Shown in pieces: positions 48,864-55,866 of a stretch of DNA of 64,000 nucleotides (position 1 is its first letter; every line of letters begins with the position of its first letter). The notes below the pieces were generated by a model. That model did not search any database and was not told the origin of the DNA. It saw nothing but the letters and a program-made list of their open reading frames with translations. The stretch covers positions 1,116,001 through 1,180,000 of the forward strand of contig NZ_JQNA01000002.1 in NCBI RefSeq assembly GCF_000745015.1, read 5' to 3'. This DNA comes from Burkholderia sp. 9120 (GTDB taxonomy: Bacteria; Pseudomonadota; Gammaproteobacteria; Burkholderiales; Burkholderiaceae). Both the position numbers and the translations under genes were made by a program.

Positions 48864-49628
48864 GTGAGTTACAAGCGCGGCCTGGCCGTTGTTTTCGGAT
48901 GTACGATCGCGGCCCTGGTGTCGTTCGCCGCGACCTATCCGCGCTTTTACCCGAGCCCCTCCACGCCCAGCGCCCCCGCTGCGGGCGGCAACACGGCTAC
49001 CGCCAAGGCGCCCGCGCCCACGCTCGCCGTTGAACTGCCGGGCCTGCCCGGCAGCAAAAGTCCGATGGCTTGGTCGCGCCTTAGTTCGGCCGACCATATC
49101 GCGCTTGCGCCGTTCGAACCCCTTTGGGATTCGTTCAGTGACGAACGCAAGCGCAAATGGATCAAGATCGCGTCGCGTTACCCGAAAATGTCGCCCGATG
49201 CGCAAAAGCGCCTGCACGATCGCATGACTGAATGGGTGCGCATGACGCCCGATCAGCGGCGCGTCGCGCGTGAAAATTACCAGGTGTCGAAGGAGCTGCC
49301 GCGCGAGACTCGTCAGAACGCGTGGAAGACCTATCAGCAGTTGCCCGAAGAGCAGAAGGAACGGCTCGCGGCGAGCGAACGCAAGCGTCGGCCGAGTGTG
49401 ATCAGTGCGCCGCCGTCGGGCCGCACCGAGATCAAGGGTATCGATCGTCTCGTCAATGCGCGTGAACATGGCGCAAGCGGTGCTGCCACGGCCAGCGCCG
49501 CAGCCGCCGCGACGCTGCCGAGTCCGGCCGCCGTCGCACCGGCGATTCCCGCCGCAGGCAGCTTCGTACCCGCCACGCCGGTGCCGGTTTCGCCGGCCGA
49601 AGCGCCGTCGATTTTCAACGGCTCCTGA
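48864..49628 (+). CDS. DUF3106 family exported protein, GTG start
   Basis: A 254-residue protein with an N-terminal membrane/signal segment (GLAVVFGCTIAALVSFAAT). A helical domain (residues about 75-175) follows with WDSFSDERKRKWIKIA, MSPDAQKRLHDRMTEW, MTPDQRRVARENY and LPEEQKERLAAS; these repeated helix-turn units recall periplasmic CpxP/LTxxQ-type folds. The Ala/Pro-rich tail is low complexity. GTG 48864, ten bases after GGGAG, fits better than the ATG at 48798 inside the upstream gene. Probably periplasmic. Confidence 0.75.
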   Translation: MSYKRGLAVVFGCTIAALVSFAATYPRFYPSPSTPSAPAAGGNTATAKAPAPTLAVELPGLPGSKSPMAWSRLSSADHIALAPFEPLWDSFSDERKRKWIKIASRYPKMSPDAQKRLHDRMTEWVRMTPDQRRVARENYQVSKELPRETRQNAWKTYQQLPEEQKERLAASERKRRPSVISAPPSGRTEIKGIDRLVNAREHGASGAATASAAAAATLPSPAAVAPAIPAAGSFVPATPVPVSPAEAPSIFNGS

Positions 49629-49640
49629 TCCGGCCCGCCC

Positions 49641-50156
49641 GTGTCCCAGCCGCTCGCCACCCCGACACTGCCCGTTGATGCGCCCAGCATCGCCCCGACC
49701 GTTCGACGGCGCCTCGCGGCGTTGCTCTACGAAGCGGTGATCCTGTTCGGCGTGGTGTTCATCGCCGGTTATCTGTTCAGCACGCTCACGCAGCAACGCA
49801 ACGGTCTGACTCACCACAACCTGCTGGCGGCCTGGATCGGGCTCGTGGTCGGCGTGTACTTCGTGTGGTTCTGGACCCACAGCGGCCAGACCCTGCCGAT
49901 GAAAACCTGGCGCCTGCGCGTAGTCGCCGCCAACGGCGCGACGCTTTCCACCGGCCGCGCAATCGTCCGTTACGTGCTGACGTGGCTATGGTTTCTGCCG
50001 CCGCTCGCACTGCATCCGCTGCTTGGGCTCAAGCTGCCGCAGACGCTGCTGATCGCCGGTATCTGGTTCGTGCTGTGGGCCGCCACGGGCCGCTTCGATC
50101 CGCAGCGCCAGTTCCTGCACGACCGCCTCGCCGGCACCAAGGTAATCGGCGTTTAG
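49641..50156 (+). CDS. RDD family membrane protein, GTG start
   Basis: A 171-residue protein with the RDD domain: VRRRLAALLYEAVILFGVVF in helix 1, a second helix at about 62-80, the TLPMKTWRLRVV motif, and a final FLHDRLAGTKVI. RDD proteins are small membrane proteins, some linked to ion transport. No ATG is available, so GTG 49641 is used without a clear ribosome site. It is fourth in the sigma-factor operon; its place in that pathway is unknown. Confidence 0.82.
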   Translation: MSQPLATPTLPVDAPSIAPTVRRRLAALLYEAVILFGVVFIAGYLFSTLTQQRNGLTHHNLLAAWIGLVVGVYFVWFWTHSGQTLPMKTWRLRVVAANGATLSTGRAIVRYVLTWLWFLPPLALHPLLGLKLPQTLLIAGIWFVLWAATGRFDPQRQFLHDRLAGTKVIGV

Positions 50157-50288
50157 CGTCAAGCTAACGCGCGCACCCTTCACGCCTTAACCCCACACGC
50201 CCTGCCCCGCGGACCACCGTCCCTCGACGTCGCCCCGCCTCCCCGCTGCCACTCGCCGCAAACCCTCCCCGCAGTAATAAGAACTTCT

Positions 50289-50312
50289 CGTGACTGTCAC
50301 GGCACAGTCACG
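50289..50312 (+). promoter_or_regulatory. Pho-box-like direct repeat / inverted repeat upstream of plcP-like gene
   Basis: CTGTCAC (50294-50300) and CAGTCAC (50305-50311) are 7-mers 11 bp apart, the spacing of a PhoB box (consensus CTGTCAT). The same bases form a perfect 8-bp inverted repeat CGTGACTG/CAGTCACG. A weak -10-like CTCAAT follows at 50322-50327. A PhoB role fits the downstream genes, but the dyad could also be another operator. Confidence 0.45.
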
Positions 50313-50355
50313 CGAGCCAGGCTCAATACGGTCACTGCAACTCGACGCGTGAGCC

Positions 50356-51297
50356 ATGGACCCCAAAACGTCCGCGACTTCCCTGTTCCGCCAAACCGGC
50401 CCGAGCGTCGACCCCGTCGCGTTCCGCCCGGAACCCAACCCCAGTCACGGCTTGCCGCTGCCTATGGCCTCCTTGCCGCTCGACGCTTCCGCCGGTCATC
50501 ACGACGACGACCATGCCGAGCCGCATCGTTACCGCACCATCTGGCTGTCCGACATCCATCTCGGTTCGAGCGGCTGCCAGGCGCCCTATCTGCTCGACTT
50601 CCTGCGCCACAACGAGTCGGAGTATCTGTACCTCGTCGGCGACATCATCGACGGCTGGCAGTTGAAGAAGGGCTGGTACTGGCCGCAGGCGCATAACGAC
50701 GTGGTGCAGAAAATCCTCCGCAAAGCCCGCAAAGGCACCCAGGTCGTCTACGTGCCGGGCAATCACGACGAAGCCGCGCGCCAGTTCTGCGACCTCGCGT
50801 TCGGCGACATCCACGTGCGCGGCGAGGCGTTCCACACGACGCTCGCCGGCAAACGCCTGTGGATCGTGCACGGCGATCTGTTCGACGGCGTGATCCAGCA
50901 CGCCAAGTGGCTCGCGTATCTCGGCGACACGCTCTACACGATGATCCTGATCCTGAACCGCTGGTTCAACCGGATCCGCAGCCGGCTCGGCTTCCCGTAC
51001 TGGTCGCTGTCGCAATACCTGAAGCATCAGGTGAAGAACGCGGTGAATTTTATCTCCTCGTTCGAACGCGTGATGACCGACGAAGCGCGCCGCCGCGGCT
51101 GCGACGGCGTGGTCTGCGGACACATCCACAAAGCCGAGATCCGCGACATCGACGGCGTGCTGTATTGCAACGACGGCGACTGGGTGGAAAGTCTCTCCGC
51201 GCTGGTCGAGACGTATGAAGGCGAACTCAAGGTGATCTACTGGACTGTGATGCGCTCCCCGGAAGTCGATGTGCAAAAGGCTCGGGCGACCGCGTAG
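50356..51297 (+). CDS. PlcP-like metallophosphoesterase (phospholipase C type; often annotated as LpxH-like)
   Basis: A 313-residue calcineurin-fold phosphoesterase with all metal motifs: D66-x-H68 (SDIHLG), GD96xxD99, GNHD (136-138), a later IVHGD and CGHIHKA. The segments KKGWYWPQAHNDVVQKILRK and FPYWSLSQYLKHQVKNAVNF match the rhizobial PlcP family, which removes phospho-headgroups from phospholipids during phosphate starvation. True LpxH is shorter and differs there. The first 58 residues are extra and the start is uncertain (no good ribosome site; ATG 50464 is an alternative). A glycosyltransferase and a DAG kinase follow. Confidence 0.75.
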   Translation: MDPKTSATSLFRQTGPSVDPVAFRPEPNPSHGLPLPMASLPLDASAGHHDDDHAEPHRYRTIWLSDIHLGSSGCQAPYLLDFLRHNESEYLYLVGDIIDGWQLKKGWYWPQAHNDVVQKILRKARKGTQVVYVPGNHDEAARQFCDLAFGDIHVRGEAFHTTLAGKRLWIVHGDLFDGVIQHAKWLAYLGDTLYTMILILNRWFNRIRSRLGFPYWSLSQYLKHQVKNAVNFISSFERVMTDEARRRGCDGVVCGHIHKAEIRDIDGVLYCNDGDWVESLSALVETYEGELKVIYWTVMRSPEVDVQKARATA

Positions 51298-51327
51298 TCC
51301 CTCTCAACTTTCATAGGGCCAACACCG

Positions 51328-52359
51328 ATGAAGATCATGATCGTCACCGACGCATGGGAACCGCAGGTCAATGGCGTCGTGCGTACGCTGAAAAACACCA
51401 CCCGCGAACTCACCGCACTCGGCCACAACGTCGATCTGCTGACGCCGCTCGAATTCAGGACGATCCCCTGCCCGACTTACCCCGAGATCCGCCTGTCGCT
51501 GCTGCCGCGCCGCAAGCTGCACGAACGGATCGACGGGTTCGCGCCCGACGCGCTGCACATTGCCACTGAAGGCCCGCTCGGCATGGCCGCGCGCAATTAC
51601 GCGATCAAGCACAAGCTGCCCTTCACGACCGCTTATCACACGCGCTTTCCGGAGTATGTGCAGGCGCGCTTCGGCATTCCGATCGGCCTCACCTACAAGT
51701 TCCTGCACTGGTTCCACAAGCCTTCGCTGGCGGTGATGGCGCCTACGCCGGTGGTCAAGACCGACCTCGAAAAATTCGGCTTCACGAATGTGGTGCTGTG
51801 GACCCGCGGCGTCGATCTGGAAATTTTTCACCAGATGGACTCGAAGGTGCTCAATAGCGCGCGGCCGATTTTTCTGTACGTGGGCCGCGTCGCCGTCGAG
51901 AAAAACGTCGAGGCTTTTCTGAAGCTCGATCTGCCCGGCTCGAAGTGGGTTGCCGGTGAAGGCCCCGCGCTCGCCGAACTGAAGTCGCGCTATCCGCAGG
52001 CGAATTATCTGGGTGTGCTGACGCAAGCCGAACTGGCCAAGGTGTATGCTGCCGCCGACGTCTTCGTGTTCCCGAGCCGTACCGACACCTTCGGGCTGGT
52101 GCTGCTCGAAGCGCTCGCCTGCGGTACGCCGGTCGCGGCGTATCCCGTCACCGGTCCGATCGATGTACTCGGCAACGGCGGCGCGGGTGCGATGCACGAA
52201 GACCTGCGCGAGGCCTGCCTCGAAGCCCTGAAGATCGATCGTAACCATGCACGCGCGTGGGCAGAGCGCTTCTCGTGGACCGCGGCCTCGGAACAGTTCG
52301 CCGCCCATCTGAAGCCGCTGCCGCGCACGTCGTACCGAGAGGAAAGCGCCGCCGCCTGA
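51328..52359 (+). CDS. GT4-family glycosyltransferase, Agt-like
   Basis: A 343-residue GT-B glycosyltransferase. The N-terminal domain begins MKIMIVTDAWEPQVNGVVRT with IPCPTYPEIRLSLLPRRKL and HIATEGPLGMAARN; the C-terminal nucleotide-sugar site is PSRTDTFGLVLLEALACG, the E-x7-E region of GT4. This N-terminus is characteristic of Agt enzymes that glycosylate diacylglycerol in phosphate-limited bacteria. It lies 30 bp after the PlcP-like gene, which would supply diacylglycerol. The sugar donor is unknown. Confidence 0.82.
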   Translation: MKIMIVTDAWEPQVNGVVRTLKNTTRELTALGHNVDLLTPLEFRTIPCPTYPEIRLSLLPRRKLHERIDGFAPDALHIATEGPLGMAARNYAIKHKLPFTTAYHTRFPEYVQARFGIPIGLTYKFLHWFHKPSLAVMAPTPVVKTDLEKFGFTNVVLWTRGVDLEIFHQMDSKVLNSARPIFLYVGRVAVEKNVEAFLKLDLPGSKWVAGEGPALAELKSRYPQANYLGVLTQAELAKVYAAADVFVFPSRTDTFGLVLLEALACGTPVAAYPVTGPIDVLGNGGAGAMHEDLREACLEALKIDRNHARAWAERFSWTAASEQFAAHLKPLPRTSYREESAAA

Positions 52360-52379
52360 CGCGGCGCGCCGAGCTGTCC

Positions 52380-53075
52380 ATGCCAATCAGACAATCCACC
52401 GCGGCGCGCGCCGCCCCACGCGCGCTACGCGCTATCGACGGCGCGAGCGAGACGACGAACATCGAACCGTTCGACGACGTGAGCGAACCCGGCACGCCGG
52501 ATCATGCGGAGCGCGCGCAGGGATTGAACGGCGTGAACGGCGCTCACGGCGCGACGCATGCGGGTGCGAGTACGAGTCGCGCGGACGCAAGCAACGTGAA
52601 CGCCAACCACGCGAACACGAACAACACGAACGACACGCAGCACGAACCGCTCAGCCCCGACGACCCGCTCGCGCCGCTGCCCTTCAATCCGTACAAAGGC
52701 AATCGCGGCCTCACCCGCGCCTGGCACGCGATGAAAAACTCGCTCGCCGGGTTTCGTGTCGCGATCCGCGAAGAAAGCGCGTTCCGTCAGGAATTGACGC
52801 TCGCGGCGATCCTGATTCCGTGCGGCGTGCTCGTGCCGGTCGAACCCGTATCGCGCGTGCTACTGCTCGGCTCGGTGCTGCTGGTGCTGATCGTCGAGTT
52901 GCTGAACTCGAGCGTGGAAGCCGCGATCGATCGTATATCGCTGGAACGTCATGAGCTATCGCGCCGCGCGAAGGATCTCGGCAGCGCGGCGGTGATGGTC
53001 GCGCTCGGCATGTGCGTGATGACGTGGGGGCTGATCGTCGGACCGCTCGTCGTGCATTGGATCGGCCGGTGGTGA
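52380..53075 (+). CDS. dgkA: Diacylglycerol kinase with N-terminal extension
   Basis: The C-terminal 125 residues are a DgkA-type integral-membrane diacylglycerol kinase: GLTRAWHAMKNSLAGFRVAI, the three-helix core, and the catalytic ELLNSSVEAAIDRI. It converts diacylglycerol to phosphatidic acid. In front is a roughly 100-residue low-complexity segment rich in Ala, Asn, Thr and His (NVNANHANTNNTNDTQHE) not part of the family. A start inside that region cannot be excluded. The gene lies 20 bp after the glycosyltransferase and would compete for or recycle the same diacylglycerol. Confidence 0.88.
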   Translation: MPIRQSTAARAAPRALRAIDGASETTNIEPFDDVSEPGTPDHAERAQGLNGVNGAHGATHAGASTSRADASNVNANHANTNNTNDTQHEPLSPDDPLAPLPFNPYKGNRGLTRAWHAMKNSLAGFRVAIREESAFRQELTLAAILIPCGVLVPVEPVSRVLLLGSVLLVLIVELLNSSVEAAIDRISLERHELSRRAKDLGSAAVMVALGMCVMTWGLIVGPLVVHWIGRW

Positions 53076-53182
53076 TGCACGCTTGCGCGCATAGCGTGCG
53101 AAAACCGCCTGAAAACACGTGAAAAACACACTCGGCGCACCGGCGCAAGGCGTCCGAAAGAATGAAAACCCTGAGTATCTGC

Positions 53183-53209
53183 TTGGTATAAGAACGGTCG
53201 GTTTATAAT
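53183..53209 (+). promoter_or_regulatory. TetR gene promoter with candidate autoregulatory site
   Basis: TTGGTA (53183-53188) and a perfect TATAAT (53204-53209) are 15 bp apart, slightly short. Between them AGAACGGTCGGTTT resembles the GAACGGTCGTTC site at 12242, suggesting a shared regulator class. Confidence 0.5.
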
Positions 53210-53225
53210 CGTCCGACAGTCCCAC

Positions 53226-53290
53226 AAGAAAACGCTGGGTCGTCCCCAGGTTTTTCTTGCCCCGCAGGGATCTGCCGCACAACGGCAGAT
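53226..53290 (+). other. Two hairpins in the TetR 5' untranslated region
   Basis: The first pairs CAAGAAAA..CTGGG with CCCAG..TTTTCTTG (13 of 15 positions). The second is a perfect ATCTGCCG/CGGCAGAT (53270-53277, 53283-53290) with a five-base loop. Neither is followed by a clean T run. They may influence translation or protect the leader, or the first may end the upstream dgkA transcript. Confidence 0.4.
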
Positions 53291-53386
53291 TTGAGGGCAC
53301 TCAATATACCAACCGCGTCCGGGTGGATCACGCAGCAGCGGCATGCCGCCCAAGCGCCCAGCCCGGCGAAACCAGGGCCGGACGAC

Positions 53387-54112
53387 ATGGAAGCCAAACC
53401 TCCCCGCCGCACGCGCGAACGGATTCTCGAACTCTCGTTGAAGCTCTTCAACGAAATCGGCGAGCCGAACGTCACGACGACGACGATCGCCGAGGAAATG
53501 GAAATCAGTCCAGGCAACCTGTACTACCACTTCCGCAACAAAGACGACATCATCAACAGCATCTTCAGCCAGTTCGAGCAGGAGATCGAAAAGCGTCTGC
53601 GTTTCCCCGACGACCATCGCGCGACCATCGACGAAATGTGGTCGTATCTGCAGTACATGGTCGATTTCACATGGCGCTACCGTTTTCTGTATCGTGATCT
53701 GAACGACCTGCTGGCGCGTAATCGCACGCTCGAAACGCACTTCAAGCAGATCATCAGTCACAAGGTGCGTTTTGCGAGCCAGTTCTGCGAGCAACTCGTC
53801 GCCGACGGCGAAATGGTCGCCACGCCGGAAGAGCTGCAAGTGATCGCCACGAACGTGGGCGTGATCGGCACCTACTGGCTGTCGTACCAGTTCGTGATGA
53901 ACCCGCGCAAGTACAACGAGCAGGAAGCGATGCGCGCGGAGCTGCATCAGGTGAGCGTGCAGATCGTGTCGCTGATGGCGCCTTATCTGCGCGGCCGCTC
54001 GCGGCAGATTTTCGACGACCTCGTGTCGGGCAAGCTGCCCAAGCGCGAGTTTTACGACTACCTGCCACCGAAGGAAGGCGCCGCGCCCCGCAACGAACCG
54101 AAGGACGTGTGA
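53387..54112 (+). CDS. TetR family transcriptional regulator
   Basis: A 241-residue repressor. The HTH is at residues about 9-55 (RERILELSLKLFNEIGEPN, TTTTIAEEMEISPGNLYYHF), with a long helical ligand domain. The YHFRNKDDIINSIFSQFEQEIE continuation and the large C-terminal domain resemble regulators of acyl-CoA or phenylacetyl-CoA genes (PaaR-like), but this is only resemblance. ATG 53387 starts directly before the HTH; the upstream open frame has only a TTG. It is followed by LOG and SDR genes with tight spacing. Confidence 0.88.
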   Translation: MEAKPPRRTRERILELSLKLFNEIGEPNVTTTTIAEEMEISPGNLYYHFRNKDDIINSIFSQFEQEIEKRLRFPDDHRATIDEMWSYLQYMVDFTWRYRFLYRDLNDLLARNRTLETHFKQIISHKVRFASQFCEQLVADGEMVATPEELQVIATNVGVIGTYWLSYQFVMNPRKYNEQEAMRAELHQVSVQIVSLMAPYLRGRSRQIFDDLVSGKLPKREFYDYLPPKEGAAPRNEPKDV

Positions 54113-54114
54113 GC

Positions 54115-54699
54115 ATGAAGTCGGTGTGTGTGTATTGCGGCTCCGCGAACGGAGCCAAACCGCTGTACGCGGACGCGGCGCGCGCGTTCGGCCGCGCGCT
54201 GGTGCAAGCCGATCTCGCGTTGGTCTATGGCGGCGGCAAGGTCGGCCTGATGGGCGTGATCGCCGATACGGTGATGGCCGAAGGCGGCCGCGCGATCGGC
54301 GTGATTCCTGAGCTGCTGGTCAACAAGGAGGTCGGCCATGACGGGCTGACCGAATTGCACGTGGTGCCCGACATGCATCATCGTAAGAAGATGATGGCCG
54401 ATCTGTCCGACGCGTTCGTCGCGATGCCGGGCGGCGCGGGTACGCTCGAAGAGTTCTTCGAGGTCTACACGTGGGCGCAGCTCGGCTATCACCAGAAGCC
54501 GGTGGCGCTGCTCAATATCGACCGATTCTACGATCCGTTGATCAGCCTGTTGCAGCACACGGTGGAAGAAGGCTTCATGCGTCAGACCTACTTCGACATC
54601 CTGCAGGTGGATGCCGATCCGGTCGAACTGATCGGCAAGCTGCAACGCTATCAGCCGCCCGCCAGCGACAAGTGGGCGATCAAACGCGACGCGGTTTGA
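54115..54699 (+). CDS. LOG family protein (cytokinin riboside 5'-monophosphate phosphoribohydrolase-like)
   Basis: A 194-residue Rossmann-fold protein with YGGGKVGLMG and the catalytic/nucleotide-binding MPGGAGTLEEFFE. LOG proteins remove ribose-5-phosphate from nucleotides such as AMP and N6-modified AMP. The ATG lies two bases after the TetR stop, so the two are probably co-transcribed. In plant-associated relatives LOG enzymes may release cytokinins, but general nucleotide salvage is equally possible. Confidence 0.9.
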   Translation: MKSVCVYCGSANGAKPLYADAARAFGRALVQADLALVYGGGKVGLMGVIADTVMAEGGRAIGVIPELLVNKEVGHDGLTELHVVPDMHHRKKMMADLSDAFVAMPGGAGTLEEFFEVYTWAQLGYHQKPVALLNIDRFYDPLISLLQHTVEEGFMRQTYFDILQVDADPVELIGKLQRYQPPASDKWAIKRDAV

Positions 54700-54707
54700 A
54701 TCTCGAA

Positions 54708-54736
54708 GTTTGACGTTTGACGTTCAAAGTTCAAAG
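54708..54736. repeat. Four tandem 7-mers between LOG and SDR genes
   Basis: TTTGACG occurs twice followed by TTCAAAG twice (54709-54736), together an imperfect dyad. It could be a small operator or a duplicated remnant; no other evidence. Confidence 0.4.
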
Positions 54737-54770
54737 CGGGCGCGCTCCGCGCCCGGCCAACGAGACGCCC

Positions 54771-55517
54771 ATGACGAAAACGGTTCTGATCACAGGCGGC
54801 AGTCGCGGCATTGGCCGTGCGACTGCCCGGTTGCTGGGTGCGCTCGGCTGGTCCGTCGGTGTGAACTACGCGAGCAACCGCGCGGCGGCTGAAGCCACCG
54901 CCGCCGACGTCGAGCGCGCCGGCGGCCGCGCGTTGCCGATTGCCGGCGACGTCGCCAGCGAAACCGACGTGATCGCCATGTTCGACACGCTGCAGCAGGC
55001 CTACGGCCGCATCGACGCGCTCGTCAACAACGCCGGTATCGTCGCGCCGTCGAGCCAACTCGCCGACATGGACCTCACGCGCCTGAAGCGCATGTTCGAC
55101 GTCAACGTGCTCGGCGCGTATCTGTGCGCGCGCGAAGCGGCGCGGCGCATGTCCACGAGTCGCGGCGGCGCGGGCGGTGTGATCGTCAACGTGTCGTCGG
55201 CGGCGTCGCGGTTGGGTTCGCCGAATGAATATATCGACTACGCGGGGTCGAAAGGCGCGGTCGACACGCTCACGCTCGGTCTCGCCAAGGAACTCGGCCC
55301 GCAAGGCGTGCGCGTGAACGCAGTGCGCCCCGGCCTGATCGACACGGAAATCCACGCGAGCGGCGGCAAGCCGGAGCGCGCCGCCCAGCTCGGCGCAACC
55401 ACGCCGCTGGGCCGTCCGGGCAGCGCCGACGAAGTGGCGCAATCCATCGTCTGGCTGCTGAGCGACGCAGCGTCGTACGTGACGGGCGCGTTGCTCGACA
55501 TTTCCGGCGGTCGCTGA
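54771..55517 (+). CDS. Short-chain dehydrogenase/reductase (FabG-like)
   Basis: A 248-residue classical SDR. The cofactor motif TGGSRGIG is at residues 8-15, NNAG at 86-89, catalytic Ser142/143 in NVSSAASRLG, Tyr157 and Lys161 in YAGSK. The C-terminus has LLDISGGR. It belongs to the glucose dehydrogenase/FabG-like subgroup and is likely NADP-dependent, as Ser-Asn-Arg follows the second strand (YASNRAAA). The substrate is unknown. It lies 71 bp after LOG, separated by a small repeat. Confidence 0.9.
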   Translation: MTKTVLITGGSRGIGRATARLLGALGWSVGVNYASNRAAAEATAADVERAGGRALPIAGDVASETDVIAMFDTLQQAYGRIDALVNNAGIVAPSSQLADMDLTRLKRMFDVNVLGAYLCAREAARRMSTSRGGAGGVIVNVSSAASRLGSPNEYIDYAGSKGAVDTLTLGLAKELGPQGVRVNAVRPGLIDTEIHASGGKPERAAQLGATTPLGRPGSADEVAQSIVWLLSDAASYVTGALLDISGGR

Positions 55518-55866
55518 GCGCTGTTTTCCCTCGCGCCGGCAGCGGGAAGCGGGAAGCGGCTCTTCGCCCTTCATTCTTGATCGCCGCCGGCCGCATCTCG
55601 CGCCCCTCCGCCCCCTCGCTCTCATCTCCCACCAGCCGCTTCGCGCGAGCATCTTTTTCTCCCCGCCTTACAGATTCCCGTCAATTTGACGAGTAATCCC
55701 GGTCAGGTGCGAAATAGCCGCACCGATTCCCGCATTTTCTGTAATCGACAGTAATAAACTCGGACTACAATCGCTGCGAATCGCGTGGCATGCAAGCGCC
55801 TGCGACACCTGGCAAAAAACATCAGTAAGCGGCCTATGTTGCCGCCTACGGCGATTAGAGATCTTC
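55518..55866 (+). other. Intergenic region before the GT39 gene
   Basis: No gene is supported. A perfect 13-bp palindrome CGTCAATTTGACG lies at 55679-55691, and GATTCCCG occurs at 55673-55680 and 55725-55732. A -10-like TACAAT is at 55766-55771 with a poor -35. This AT-richer right half probably contains the promoter and an operator of the GT39 gene. Confidence 0.4.

Noticed and set aside
50356..51297. Annotation as lipid A enzyme LpxH
   Set aside because: Length and the GWYWPQAHND and PYWSLS segments match the PlcP group, and the next gene is a glycosyltransferase of the Agt type.
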